Assembly (NCBI GenBank): GCA_029953675.1
Contig: JAMWBK010000005.1
Location: forward strand, 2,995,001-3,059,000
Source: Rhodosorus marinus
Lineage: Eukaryota > Rhodophyta > Stylonematophyceae > Stylonematales > Stylonemataceae
Direction of reading: 5' to 3'
Length of the DNA stretch: 64,000 nucleotides
The translations under genes were made by a program, and so were the position numbers. Positions 10,923-22,704 of the stretch are shown here, in pieces. The stretch's first letter is position 1. Every line of letters begins with the position of its first letter. Below the pieces are notes generated by a model, which had not been told where the DNA came from, did not search any database, and saw nothing but the letters and a program-made list of their open reading frames with translations.

Positions 10923-13383
10923 ATGGAGGGTCGAAAGGATGTTGTTGATGAGCATGGTTCTCAACAGCTTACAACTCCATCGCTCCCAAACGCGGTAAGA
11001 TCCGCTCCTAGTTTTCTCCCTTGACGCTGTCGCGCACGAGCTGATCGCTAGGGGGCTTTTGAGTTTGTCAGTTCTCTCCTTTTTTGTTCTAAAGGGGTTG
11101 TTTTCCTCTTTTTCTTGCTGGATGAAGGATTCTCGAGTGAACTATGCCACCCCTTACCCGGGCGAAGGGGTTCAAGGCGTTCATACCGCTGGATGGGACT
11201 CGGCGGCCATTCGTCAGCTGCCGGGTTCAAAGAACTTGCAGCAGCATCGAGGACCTTACACAAACCTAGTGGTTGGCTACGTCAATACGCCTTTGAATAC
11301 TCCGAGCTATATCAGTTCGTACACCCCGAACGCTATCACGTCGGACTACAGCGGACAGATTTTTTTTTCATCGACAGATCCTTCTGGATCAAAGGACAAT
11401 GGGAGACCTTCAAAACGACGTGCGTTCAGTGAATTCAGAGATGTCCACGTTCCGCCAAGAATGGACCCGAATTTGACAGGAGCAGCCCAAGAGCGCGGGG
11501 CACTTCCAACGCCACCGTCAGCAGACAGGAGAGGTTATCGTAGCGGACCAGAGGAGGATATTAGAACGGTGAACAGGAGAATGTATACGCCAGCCATCAG
11601 TAGTAGCTACATTGACGACGTTGTATCGTTGGGATCACCAATGCTGACGATCACGCCTTTGACGGATAGATCCAGGCTCTCTGGGAGCGCTGAGGAGCAG
11701 GTAAATGCAAGGAATGGAGCTGAGTATGGGGCGAGTGAGACCCCCCGACTCCCCGGGGCGATAAGACACGACGTGGGTGATGTACAGAGGACGCAAACCC
11801 CCATTCTGGCGGCTCCCAATACGACGATGGATCGAACACCTGGGGTCCACGGGAGGCCATCTGAAAGAATACCGTTCTTGGGACTTCCGTACACCCCTGG
11901 ACTCGCAGATCCTGCTCTGGATGGTAGAAGTCAAGGTGCGAACGTTGAGGCAGCTCTGTCTGCGGGGAAGCCGGGTGCTGTTCCGGGGCAACATCCTATC
12001 CCGCAAACTCCCGGCTCTGTGGATCTACGAAGATCCACAAAGCCGATGCCTGTGTCAACTCCTGGTGACGCCGCTCAAGCGGGATATGAATCGAGGGCAC
12101 AGGAGAACTATGAGAAAGGAGGAAGGGCCCACACTCCGAGTTTCTTCGGTTTGACCCCAAGTCCCTTACCCCCCTGGGGCCAGACTCCGGCCTTTGGTCA
12201 GACTCCAGCATTTGGTCAGACTCCAGCATTTGGTCAGACTCCAGCATTTGGTCAGACTCCAGCAATTGTTCAGACTCCTGGGATTGGTCGGCCGCCCGGG
12301 GTTGGTCAGACGCCGAGAAAAGGAGAATTTTGGCAGCAGGAAGATGCACTTCTTCCCTCAAAGACGCCTCAGATTACTCCAGCGTTGATACCGCGTGATG
12401 CGCCGTACGGAGACTCGGCGTTCGTTACACCGTTTTGGAGTACACCGCACTTAACGGCTACGGGACACCAGGGTGCGCCTGTCTCCATGGTCTATTACCA
12501 GCAAAGTCCGTACTACGGTGGTAGCAGCGTCTCCCCGCAGGAACCGAATTCTGATGTTTCTCCACCAACTGAGAAGCGAGCAGCGGTGCAATCAGTATCC
12601 ACAACTGCGGATGTACGCCACGCCACAGTTCGTACCAATGCAGACTCTGTGAACACGCAAGTGCAAAGGGATGCGCCAATGGATGGGGCTGGGGCGCCCT
12701 ATGTGCTCGTTGAACATGCTCGGGGTGCTCCGCCGGCAGCTATTGCTCCGCCGGCAGCTATTGCTCCTCCGGTATCTATTGCTCCTCCGGTAGCTATTGC
12801 TCCGCCGGCAGCTATTGCCCCACCGGCAGCTATTGCCCAACAGGTTGGGGGCCAGGTGTTTCCAGGCCACAGTAACCATGGCTACGCAGGACAACAAGTT
12901 GTTTATGTACCGGTAAGCCCTTGAAGGAGCCATACGAGCCCTATTCCCGGTTCACGCATGCTATAGCTGTGGGCTCATAAAGTTTTTGGATTGTTTTGTA
13001 AACAGGCGGTACCATCAGTACCTAGTAGTCATACGGAGGTGGGCAATATGGTTGTTCAGGCCCCAAACGCGTATCCTTACAATCAGCAATATGGACCCGG
13101 TATCGCTGTATACATGCCGTACGGAGATGGACATCCGCATGGGAATGGCGTGGCACCAAACCCCAACGCTGGACTTGCGAACTCGGCGATACCCACTAGC
13201 CAAGTGGAAAAAGTGGACAAGGTGTTGGCTAGGAAGATACAATCCCGCGAGGCAGCAGTTCGACAACGCGAGAGACAGAACCGTGAGTACAACGAGCTGT
13301 GTCAAAGAAACCTTGAGCTCACGAAACGTGCTTCGCAACTGGAAGAACAGAACCAGATCCTTCGCAAAGAGCTGTCGAAATAG
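10923..13383 (+). CDS. TP-repeat protein with C-terminal bZIP-like coiled coil
   Basis: Three exons: 10923-10994, 11128-12912 and 13006-13383, in phase, about 744 aa. Residues 25-600 are low-complexity, rich in Pro, Thr, Gly and Tyr, with many TP dipeptides. Two perfect-phase repeat blocks are present: FGQTPA hexapeptides (about 12185-12300) and PPAAIA hexapeptides (about 12727-12838). The last 60 residues switch to a highly charged helix: ARKIQSREAAVRQRERQNRE and then a leucine/asparagine-spaced heptad stretch ending KELSK. This resembles a bZIP basic region plus short zipper, but the usually invariant Asn is Ser and one Arg is Val. A transcription factor is my best guess; a plain coiled coil tethered to a disordered region is the alternative. 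The many TP sites suggest proline-directed phosphorylation (inference). Confidence 0.6.
12185..12300 (+). repeat. 18-bp coding minisatellite (FGQTPA)
   Basis: Near-identical 18-bp units TTTGGTCAGACTCCAGCA encode FGQTPA. About four perfect copies are followed by two to three diverged ones. The array is in frame within the TP-repeat protein. Confidence 0.9.
12727..12838 (+). repeat. 18-bp coding minisatellite (PPAAIA)
   Basis: Six 18-bp units encode PPAAIA with V/S variants, in frame in the same protein about 430 bp after the first array. Confidence 0.9.
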
Positions 13384-14486
13384 CTGGGCGCAATCCCAGC
13401 ACTCGATTTTGGAACTGGAGAGTAGACCGAGAGGTTGCTAAGAACTCCAGAAACATAGTTATTTCCACAAGTTTCATTATTTATCTGTACAATAAATTGT
13501 ACTCCTCGCGAGAATCGAGAGGATAGGGACACTCATCGCCACCGAGCCAAGCAATATGGATGCAGCGCCGAAGCTGTGGCGATGCAGTTACGAATTCTGT
13601 TTTCTACGGATAAATGAAGCAGATTAATCGTCGTAAGGTCCACTCACGTGGGCTTACGCTGATGTGCATCTTATGGACGAATTACAGCGCGGACAGTGGT
13701 AGACTCTCCCTGCCTCAGAGGACACCTGGTCTATGAGCAAACCTTCTTGCACAAACCCCTTGCGCAAAGCGGTGGGCCACATTCCGAGGACGGGGAAGGC
13801 TTTGGTCACACTTCGTAGATATGAGCGTGCCGGTAACTGGTGAGAAAATAGTCACATGCTCGTGACTCCCCTTTCCATGTCCCAGGACACGCACCCCATG
13901 GTCGTCAATTTTCCGGTCAACTGCAGCTACCCTCAAACCACCAAACCCCCTTTTTTTGCTCACATTCATCTCAGGCCCTTCAAACCAGATAGCTAACCTC
14001 TCAAATTCCGCCATCAATCATTTTTCATCTATAATGACTCAGTACAGCCTGTCCTCTATTTATTCTACCTAAATTCAAAACACCATTTTTCAGCCATCCC
14101 TGAAGTCCGAAAGACCCCACAGCAAAAATCCATTTTTCATGATCATCCGCAGTATGACAGGCTGTCTCCCTTTTCCCTTTTGAAAATGAGGTTTGTTCTA
14201 TTTTATTGAAATATTGTAATTATTTTGGGTATCCTTCATTTTTCACGTTTTCGGCCGTCGTCGTCGATGGGAAGTCCGGGATGTGAGTTTTTTGGTAGAT
14301 TTTAGTTCGGATTTGATGTGAGACGATGGAGTGGGGGAACGGTTGTCTTTTCGTTGAAGAGGACGGAGGGCTCTTTGCGGGTGAGGGGAAGAGACTTTTG
14401 AAGACGTCCGGTTTACTGAGGGAGAAAGGTTTAGAGGGTTTGAGAGGGGCGTTTTTGAGTAGGTTTCTTGGGAGCACATAATCAGT
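13384..14486. other. Intergenic; weak ORF on minus strand
   Basis: The 3' flank of the TP-repeat gene is followed by an open frame on the minus strand (14014-13715, about 99 aa, starting MAEFERLAIWFEGPEM) that I do not recognise and rate near 0.25 as a gene. The last 200 bp (14230-14480) are G-rich on the plus strand, as expected before the uS9 gene. Confidence 0.4.
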
Positions 14487-15347
14487 ATGGTGGAGAAGAG
14501 GAACAGTGTTCAGGTGTTCGGTAGGAAGGTGAGCCTGGTGCACCAAGTTGTTTTTTTGGAGGGGGGGTGGCATGGGAGTTTGGTTTGGGGAGGAGTCGAT
14601 CAGGGTGGAGAGAGGGGTTTTCTGGCGTACTGAACAACTTTTTTTCTCGTGTGGTTTGCTGCGCTTTTTGGTATTTTGTGTGTGCCTAGAAAACCGCCGT
14701 CGCAGTTGCGCTCGTCCAAGGCAATGGGAAGGGACTCGTGAAAGTTAACGGATGTCCCCTGGATCTTTTGGAGCCGGAAGTTCTGAGGGTGAAGGCGTTG
14801 GAGCCCATTCTTATCCTTGGTCAGGAGAGGTTTGTGGACTTGGACATTCGTATTCGTGTGAAGGGTAAGCGAAGAAAGAGTCAAGCCAGCCGGATATTTC
14901 TTCGTGGATATGGTAGTGGAGGTTTTTTTGTGTTTTCGGGAGTCCGTGAAGGAAGCAACGTTGCTCACGTTGGCTTGCGCTTTTGTGACCTTTTTTACTA
15001 TCTAGGTTCGGGTTTCACCAGTCAAGTATACGCCATTCGACAAGCGATTGCCAAGGGTATCTGTGCTTATTATGCGAAATATGTTGACGAGGCGACTAGG
15101 AAGCAGCTGCGAGATCTCCTCATTTCCTACGATAGAAGCTTGCTCGTGGCGGACCCCAGAAGATGTGAGCCGAAGAAGTTTGGTGGCCGGGGTGCCAGAG
15201 CCAGGTATGAATACTACGTCCTCTTTTCTCAACTTGGATATGAGGGTTTTCAGATTCCCGGAGCCTTGTTCACATATCTGCTCCGTAGTTCGAATGCTGA
15301 CTCCATGTTTCCTTGCTGATACCAGGTTCCAGAAATCGTACAGATAG
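14487..15347 (+). CDS. RPS16: 40S ribosomal protein uS9 (S16)
   Basis: Four exons: 14487-14528, 14690-14864, 15006-15204 and 15326-15347, in phase, 145 aa, against 146 aa in human RPS16. It is a cytosolic small-subunit protein whose C-terminal tail reaches the P-site tRNA. Visible motifs are [20 protein letters not shown] at the start, [19 protein letters not shown] in the middle, [37 protein letters not shown] and the universal C-terminal KSYR. The last exon encodes only the final six residues plus part of an Arg codon, a microexon typical of this intron-rich window. The ATG is preceded by a G-rich region. Confidence 0.97.
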
Positions 15348-15721
15348 ATTTATGCTTACTCATTCCTTCGGGAGAACAATAAAAGAGAAAACATTTATAT
15401 TTCCAGACGGTCGCGCTCTCTCTGATCTCAACCAGCTTTCAACCCTCTTACCCATTGCGAATTCCTGAGAACGAAATTCAGTCGTCAGCAACGGCTGGTT
15501 GATGCCAAACCGGCAACTGCCCATTAACAGCCCTTTACTACGTTCATCAGGGTTCAGGTTGTTCCGACAAGCCGTGAAGATTTGAACTTTCTCAACAGAT
15601 TCCTTTGAGAACTTCGCGGGTGTTCGCATGTTCGCATTGGAACCCTCTTTGAGATACTGTCCGTACGGACTCCACCACAGACCTCGCCAAAGAGGAGTGC
15701 AATCACCCGCGCCCGCCTAGA

Positions 15722-16375
15722 GTGTATAAAGTAGTTCGCACAATGAAAGCAACGCAGGCTCCCTTCGAGTGGTTCCGTTCGTCGTTGCACTGGGCGACTG
15801 GACGCGCTGCTACCTGTTCGGTGGCTCCGAATCGTGGTGGGAACGTTCTTCAGCAAAACTCGCTTAGGCAAATGAAAACTCTATGCGCTAGAACAGCCAT
15901 GCGAGAGGACCGTCAGTCACTTCATTCCGTTGCTGTTGCAGGGTTCGGATACGATCACAGTGAGGGAACGAAAAATAGTGTTCCTCGAGCTGCTAGGGCT
16001 CTTTTGCAACGAACTGAGGTACAAGGGAAACTTGTTGAAGGGACGTGACACTCATTCACTGACTAGACTCGGCAGAAATGTCGTTGAATCTCACTGTACA
16101 AAAATTTGCAGAAGCCAGGAAAACCCATCAAGCTCGAGGGAAGTAGCGGCAACGAACGCCAAACTGTCTGCCAGGTACATCACGTCCCAACTAACTGGGT
16201 TTCCTGTACTAAACAAGTATGAAAATACCCGTCTCATACTGGAAATAGAGGGCCATGACAAAATAAGGGGGTTGACAATGATCCTGGACGGATCAGCTGA
16301 AGAGCTCTACAAAGAAACGATCAAAGCAGACTCTTACATACCGTACGATGAGAAAACTGTACAACTCAGATAATA
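15722..16375 (+). CDS. Unrecognised, probably split gene
   Basis: Two coding-looking pieces can be seen. The first starts at ATG 15742 and reads QAPFEWFRSSLHWATG. The second follows a good acceptor (GTTGCTGTTGCAG, ending about 15941) and reads ITVRERKIVFLELLGLFCN. The frame then stays open to a stop at 16371-16373, with a hydrophilic end EELYKETIKADSYIPYDEK. Further introns are possible. I recognise no family and cannot fix all junctions, so start and structure are tentative. Confidence 0.3.
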
Positions 16376-17825
16376 ATACTACGGGGAGTTTCAGACCAAC
16401 ATCGCATAGGAGGAATTCACAAACCTGGGGTATGATCTTTTCCTGAGGAAGAGCCGGCAGGCTCCTCATCAACCGACGAAGGCATTGTACCTTCTGTACG
16501 ACAGAGCAAACGCGTTGCACACAAAAAAAAAAAGAAACAAACCTCTGCCTGAATTTCGCGCAGAAGAACACCTCGTCCGTTGTCTCACAAGAGCAATGTA
16601 GTCGATCGCCGAAGTCTTTCCGTAGACGTTTAATATGATGGGCGATTTCGGTCTGTAGGCGTTCAATATGGCTGCTGATACCCAGCGACTTCGTTATGCT
16701 TATCAGACACCAGACGAGGTGTTCTGCTGCTTCCCCAATTCAGGCAGGCCCGATTTCTAAGTTCGAGCCCAGTAACCCAAATTGATTGTATCAATCAAAT
16801 TTACATAATGATTGCTCTCGAGAAAAAAGAGTTCATATTTTCCTTTACTGGTAATATTTAATTCGACTCTTCATATCCATAAATTTAGTCCTTCATCCTC
16901 CTAATTTTATTGTATACTATTATATTTATGTCTATGAGCGTTTATAGCTTTTATTTATTTTCAATACATGATATATCTGGTTGCGATCGGGTCTACTTTT
17001 CTGTTTATTATTATTATTTTCCGAGCAATTTAATTTGTAAAGAAAAATAATATCTCCTGCCCGAGCAAAAACATAAAAAAAAGCTCCTCCCCAAGGCCCA
17101 TGTTCTGGACGACTGACATCCCCCTATTAAGTTTTTGTAAATTTCTAGAACGGGGATAAGCGCTGCGGAAAAAAACAAACAAACCACCTGCCTTTAAAAG
17201 CCATGTCTTCCGTCACTCCTTGACAGTTGATGAAAACAAAATATTTAGTTTTGTTTACGGGCCAAGACAAGACGTTCTTTTTTACCAATGTTCCCCAAAA
17301 AGCTCGACCAGGAGATTTCCATCATTGTTTTTGTATTTTCAATATTTTAAGTACTAATTTTTGCAGAAGGTGAGGATTTTGGAAGATGTTGTTATAAAGT
17401 GGACAGAAAAGGTTGGGTTAGCTGACGCGGAGGGGGTGGTGGGTGGGGGAGTTGGATTTAGAGAAGAGGTAACGGGAGAGTTGGTTGAATCTACTATTAA
17501 CTCTGAAGTTTGTTCTGAGTTTCTAGCGAAAGCGGACAGGCAGTTTTTTTTGGTTTGATTCTTCCACTTTGAGTTGAAAGCCTGCGGATATTTGTTCTGT
17601 GGTCGTTGGGCTGGTCTTCGAGCTGTCGATTTTGAGGAATTGAAGTGATCGAGAAGAATTCTGAGTCGTGTTAGCGGTTGAAGAGTGGGTCTTGGAACGA
17701 GGTTGGAGCTTCTGGCCGTTGTGCTTCTTGTTTGTTCCGCCAGTCGTTTGAGGATGTTTGGGCTTTGAGTGGATCGGCCCTGCGCGATGCTCCGTGAGTA
17801 AAAGGGGGCATCAAATCCGAATGCT
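16376..17825. promoter_or_regulatory. Intergenic region upstream of the sensor kinase
   Basis: 16780-17360 is AT-rich and I see nothing coding in it. 17360-17560 is G/A-rich on the plus strand with runs such as GGAGGGGGTGGTGGGTGGGG, about 350 bp before the start codon of the next gene. This matches the polarised tract seen before most genes here. Confidence 0.4.
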
Positions 17826-19749
17826 ATGGATCAAATGCCCGCTTTTTGCGTAGTGCTTGCTTCGGCCGGTGGCAAACCGCGGGGAAAGAGTGAAAACCAC
17901 AAGAGGCGACGGGCGCGGGTCTTCAGGCCTAGGACAAGCCCTATTGATGGGAAACAGATGGAATTGGGACGATTCCCTCAACAGGCGGATGCGGAGGACG
18001 TAGAAAAGAAACCCAGCCGGGGATGGTCCCATGAGTACAGTAGGGAATTTTTGGCCATCTGCCAGGCACAATTCGAGGTTCTCGCACAGATTGTGAACGC
18101 ATCACAGTGTGTACTATATTTGAGGCGTGAAAGATATATTCCAAACGATAAGGAGTATCCACTTGATGACAGTACCTCAGACGACCAAGATTTGGAATTC
18201 ATACCAGTTTGCACATTCCCTGAGCATGGATCCGCAATGGTTGTTGGTGAGGACGGTCAACCTAGGCTGGCTCATCAGCGCCTACCCGGTGGCGTTTCTG
18301 CTACCTCATTGGTTCCGGAGTATCCCTACCTTGCGCCGGAGGGAAGTACGGTGAGACAAACGGAGGATGGGTCCTTAGTTGTACCCGTCATGAGTGGACA
18401 TGATCTTATTGGCATTCTCACCACATGGAAAGGACGAACTGGCTCGGAGAATCAGTCGGCCTCCAAACGGAAAGAATTCTCTTTCATGAACGAAGTTTTG
18501 AAGCTAGTAAAACAGGCGGACCGCCGCGAAGCGAATAAGGATAGAGGCGGGTCTGGGGAGACGAACCAATGGACCGAGCTGGAAATCGAGCGCGTCACTC
18601 AAGTGGCAAGCACCCTTGCTCTTGCCTGCTTGTTGGATCAGAGGACCCAAGAATCTGAAAGATCTCGACAGGAACAACTTAAGGTCCTGGCACAGCTACG
18701 CTCTCTACTGTCGACGGTTCTGCACCAAGTCAAATCACCCCTCGGGGCTCTTGTAACATTTGGAAAGCTGCTCCTTCGGCGACTTCCGGTCGGGGACGTT
18801 AGTCGAGATCTTGCCAGGGACATATTGATTCAATCGGAGCGTATGCAGGAGCTCCTCATACCGCTTGATGGACCTAGCGAGGAACAGCTTGAGCAAAGAT
18901 CACCGAAGGAAAGGCGTTTGAGGCAGAGCGCCAAAAAAAGAGACTATGCCACAGACGTACCATATTTTGAACTGGAAGCGGCGAAGGACAGTTCAACGGA
19001 GACCGAGGTCACGGCAGTGGAGGGTAAGGAGCACAGTAGCCGTGCTGAATGAAACCTTTCATATTGTTCTCGCCTCGGAAAACTGAAGCAAAAACGCGTT
19101 TTGTTTTCTGTGCGGATAGAGCTGTTCTCTGAGTTGGAAATGAGGCGCTGCTGGCTATCAGAATTGATTCTTCCAGCAGTCGATACATGGAGAGCGCTGT
19201 CCGCAGAGGCGAGTCTGAGACTGATACCTTTCGTTGACGAGGACGCCCCACCATGCTTTGTTGACGCGACAGCAGTGGTTGAGGTGATGAACAACCTGGT
19301 TGACAATGCGATCGCGTATACGCCGTCGCCTGGCACGATTGAAGTCTCGCTTGCACCTGTATGATACTGCATTAATCGTTTCGCATAAGTTTTTTTGGTG
19401 TCTGCTACGGCCTGGAGTATTTATCCTTGTCTTCTTGCTCTTCTGTTTCTTTGTCCAGACTGCTGATGAGCAAGGAGTCGTATTTCGTGTAAGAGATACA
19501 GGCTATGGGGTGTCGAAAGATGAGATGGATTCGATCTTCGACAGAGGATTCAGAGGTTCCGCAGCTGAAAAGTGCGAGCTAGAGATGGGTGGCAAGGGGT
19601 TGGGCCTGCATATAGCGAAAGAGATCGTTGAACGCATGAACGGTAAAATTTTCCTTGAAAGCCCGAGCGGAATTGGAGGAGTGTTACCCGGGACCTCAGC
19701 ATCAGTTGTATTTGACAGAAGCGTGGTGACCTCCTCGAAGCAAGAGTAG
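17826..19749 (+). CDS. CSK: Chloroplast sensor kinase (CSK / Hik2-like histidine kinase)
   Basis: Three exons: 17826-19023, 19120-19358 and 19459-19749, in phase, 575 aa. The order is an Arg/Lys-rich N terminus (possible transit peptide), a GAF-like region (about 75-290), a dimerisation/phospho-acceptor helix with LHQVKSPLGALVTFGKLLLR (His300), an N box EVMNNLVDNAIAYTP, a G1 box DTGYG (492-496) and a G2 box GKGLGLHIAKEI (524 onward). The TFGKLLLRRL run after the H box is characteristic of cyanobacterial Hik2 and plastid CSK. The family senses photosynthetic redox state and adjusts plastid transcription. Unlike land-plant CSK, which has lost the phospho-histidine, this protein keeps it and all ATP-binding boxes, so real histidine kinase activity is expected. 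An additional upstream leader exon cannot be excluded. It converges on the chromate transporter gene 250 bp downstream. Confidence 0.88.
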
Positions 19750-20001
19750 GGCACCGTAGGTGACTTAATGACAAGGGTAGCGGAACTCGCACAACTTTTT
19801 CGACCGATGAGTAAACTAATTAATCAAGAACAGTATGAATGACTGAACGGCATCTTTCAAGATCTGTTCTGACAGAAACCTGCGTACATACGAGGTGTCA
19901 CTCGCTCAAATCACAATTGGCGAACTGCACAAAGCTGTGCACAGTGTCTCTTTAATTACTACCTGTCGAGAACAGCTGCCGAGATTGCAAGATTGTATGA
20001 G

Positions 20002-21679
20002 TCAGATGTTGCCGCAGACAGCGAGGAGTGCCTCATCCGTCATACGAGAGGTCCACCAGGGCACCTCGCAGAAGGGGCCGCCAACCCCCATTGCGATAAA
20101 TATCATTCCAAGAAAACCTCCAAAGAGGATAGTGATCGGCGCGGCATACTGGAAGAAGACGCTCAAACCGGTTGTGAAAGTTGCAATGGCGAAAGCCAGC
20201 GGGGAAGAGAGCGATTTCATGAGGAAGAAGTACACGGCAGAGTTGATCAGCCCACCAGCAGCTGAAGAAGTCGACAATGGATTCCAACGATACAGGAGAC
20301 CAAAAACTCTTGGTTAGTGATGCTCAACTCTTGGCAAGGTTCCAAATAAGCAAGGGTTTGATCGACCTACAGGCAGTCACTCCTGGCAGACAAGCAGTGA
20401 TCAGTTTCGTCTTCCTAAGACTTCCCCAGAAGGGCAGAACCGCGAACACAAGCAAGACTCCAGGTCCGAACATGCCAACCGCGCTCACAAAGGCGCCAGG
20501 CAGACCCGCAACGGCAGCGCCAACGAAGGGCGCAAGGTTGAACATCGGACCTGGCATGACTTGTACTAGGGCAAATCCGTTGAGGAAGACTTCTATTGAG
20601 AGAAAACCCCTTTTCACGACCTCGTTCATCATCATTGGAAGAACGACCTGTTGGTGTTTCAAAGACGTTTGGGGAAAGGAGAGCAAGAACTATCATATCA
20701 GCCAGGGTCCACGGTGCCTAGATCAGCAATCTCGGGGTGGTTGATTTCTCCTAACCTGTCCGCCTCCGAAAACGAGAGCTCCCATTCTCCAAAATGCGTC
20801 AAACATGCGGAACAGCACGGGGCTAGGTGAACCGAAAACGGCGTCGATGAGGAACAGAAGCGCGGTAACTCCTCCGAAAACGCCGAAGAGGATGTTTGCA
20901 GTTTTTGTGGTAATGTCTCTGGAGAATTCCATGTTGATGTCTTGGTCAGAAGTGGAAACATCGGTGGCAGACATTGAATCCTTGATGTAGTTGATGAGAC
21001 CACCCCCAGCGAGCAGCAAGGGGTACATCCACTTCACTTGCGTGGGTGGCGTTACGACGGCGGCAGCCGTTGAAATCATCACGATGACCGCTTTGACCTT
21101 ATCGCCCTGTATTACTCGATGTGTGATTGAGACAGCTGCGATCGTAACTTGAGCGAAGGCGGCGGCGATTAATCCATGTGTGAAGAGCGAGATGGTGTTC
21201 AAGACGCCTCCACCACTTCCGTTGAGCATGAGTCCAAAAAATGTCATGAAGAAGAAGCCGGGGAGTTGGAACAGGAAGAAGGACAAGAGTCCACCCATCC
21301 ACCCCGCCTGTACAATCCCAAGAGCGGTGACAAGCTGTGTGGAAGACGGTCCAGGAAGCGCCTGACACATCGAGAAAAGCTCCAAGAACATCTGCTCGGA
21401 GACGCCAAGGATCGTTTGCTTGTCAACAAACTGCTCGTGGAGCAGTGCGACATGCGCTACGGGACCTCCAAAAGCCACCAGCCCAAGAGATCCAAACGCT
21501 CGAGCCAATTCCCTCCACGTCGCCTCGGAAACCTCCTCCTTCCCGACATCATTCTCCTTCAGAACATCGGCCGTAGTCGGAACCTCCAAATCAGCCTTCT
21601 CCTCCACCAACCCAGCTACATCCTTAATCCCCTTCTCAAGATCCTCCTTACCCTTCTCTAACAACTTATCCGACTCCAT
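20002..21679 (-). CDS. Chromate ion transporter (CHR family, two-domain)
   Basis: Three exons on the minus strand: 21679-20756, 20647-20371 and 20261-20002, in phase, 486 aa. It is a long-chain CHR protein with two homologous membrane halves. After a charged 55-residue N terminus, half one has FGSLGLVAFGGPVAHVA, the marker SMCQALPGPSSTQLVTALG and several hydrophobic helices. Half two begins GALVFGGGQVVLPMMMNEVV and has ALVQVMPGPMFNLAPFVGA followed by further helices ending SAVYFFLMKSL and FGGFLGMIFIAMG. CHR proteins of bacteria, fungi and algae export or exchange chromate, probably by analogy with sulfate; the physiological substrate here is unknown. The 5' flank (plus strand 21778-21920) is an extreme CT-rich tract. 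Confidence 0.9.
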
Positions 21680-21777
21680 ATCTCAATAAAATACCATCCA
21701 AAAAAAAATCATTCAAATCCAAAACCCTACAAATTCAAAAAAACAACAACAAACCATACAACCATCCCCCCGAATCC

Positions 21778-21922
21778 AAAACCCTCCTCTCTTCCCTCCT
21801 TCATCTCCCTCCCTCTTCCTCCCCCCTCCCTCAAACTCCTCTGTTCTCTCTCTCTCTCTCTCTCTCTTTCCTCCTCCCCAGTCGCTCCCTCTCCCTCTCC
21901 CTCCCCATTCCCCTTTGCCCAA
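21778..21922. repeat. CT-rich tract with (CT)n microsatellite upstream of CHR gene
   Basis: An almost pure pyrimidine stretch on the plus strand includes an uninterrupted (CT)n run at about 21845-21868. It lies 100-240 bp upstream of the CHR start on the minus strand, so the coding strand reads (GA)n. GA repeats often mark promoters; function here is inferred. Confidence 0.7.
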
Positions 21923-22704
21923 ACCTCACCCAAACACCCCCCTTATAAAATAACTCAAATACATTAAACCTAATAAAAAATAAAACAAATAAACCAAAAT
22001 CGCCATCTTAAATCTTTCCCTACCCCCTTCCCAACAAAATCAATTTTCCGCTTTTTCCGAACTCCCTCCCTCTCTTGCTATCGCACGTCAACGGATTTCA
22101 AATTTTCCCAAAAAACAATCCCAATTTTTTCCCATAGTTTGTTTTTTTTTTCCCTTCTCCGATTTTGAATATTATTTCCCCTATTCCGAAAGAAGGAAAG
22201 CTTTTCCCCCTAAAATTTTTCAAGCGAAAAAATAATCAATCTTTCTCATTTCATCTTTCTAATTTTTTGTTTTCAAAAAAACGCGATCTATAAATTTTAC
22301 TAATTTTATCAAAGGAATAATGATTTTGTTTTAAGTTGAAAAATCGCGCATGGGATTAAAAAAAGGTTTTGGGACAGTAAATCCGTTAAAAACTCAGTTT
22401 TTGACTGGAAATGTATGTATGGGTTTGAGGAAAGGGAGACGGGGCGAGGGGGGGTATATCTTTGACACTTAGATGTTTTTTTAGTTTATGATTATTCGGT
22501 GGTTTGAGGATTGGTAGTTTTGTTTAAGAGGGGTATGATTGTGGAAATGGAATAGGGTTTGATCACAGTGGTAGGAGTTTGGAGTTGAATGTGTTTTGGG
22601 GGGGTGTGAAGTAGTGATCGAGCTGGCTGGTGGGTTTTCGTCCTCCAACATCTGTTTGATGCGCTGCATGGAGTGTCCAGGAATTTTTCGTCGTTCACAC
22701 TGGT
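21923..22704. other. AT-rich then G-rich intergenic stretch
   Basis: 21930-22400 is AT-rich with no coding signal. 22420-22640 is G-rich on the plus strand (several G runs), which before other genes here marks a promoter reading rightward. No start codon with a convincing protein follows. Confidence 0.35.
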
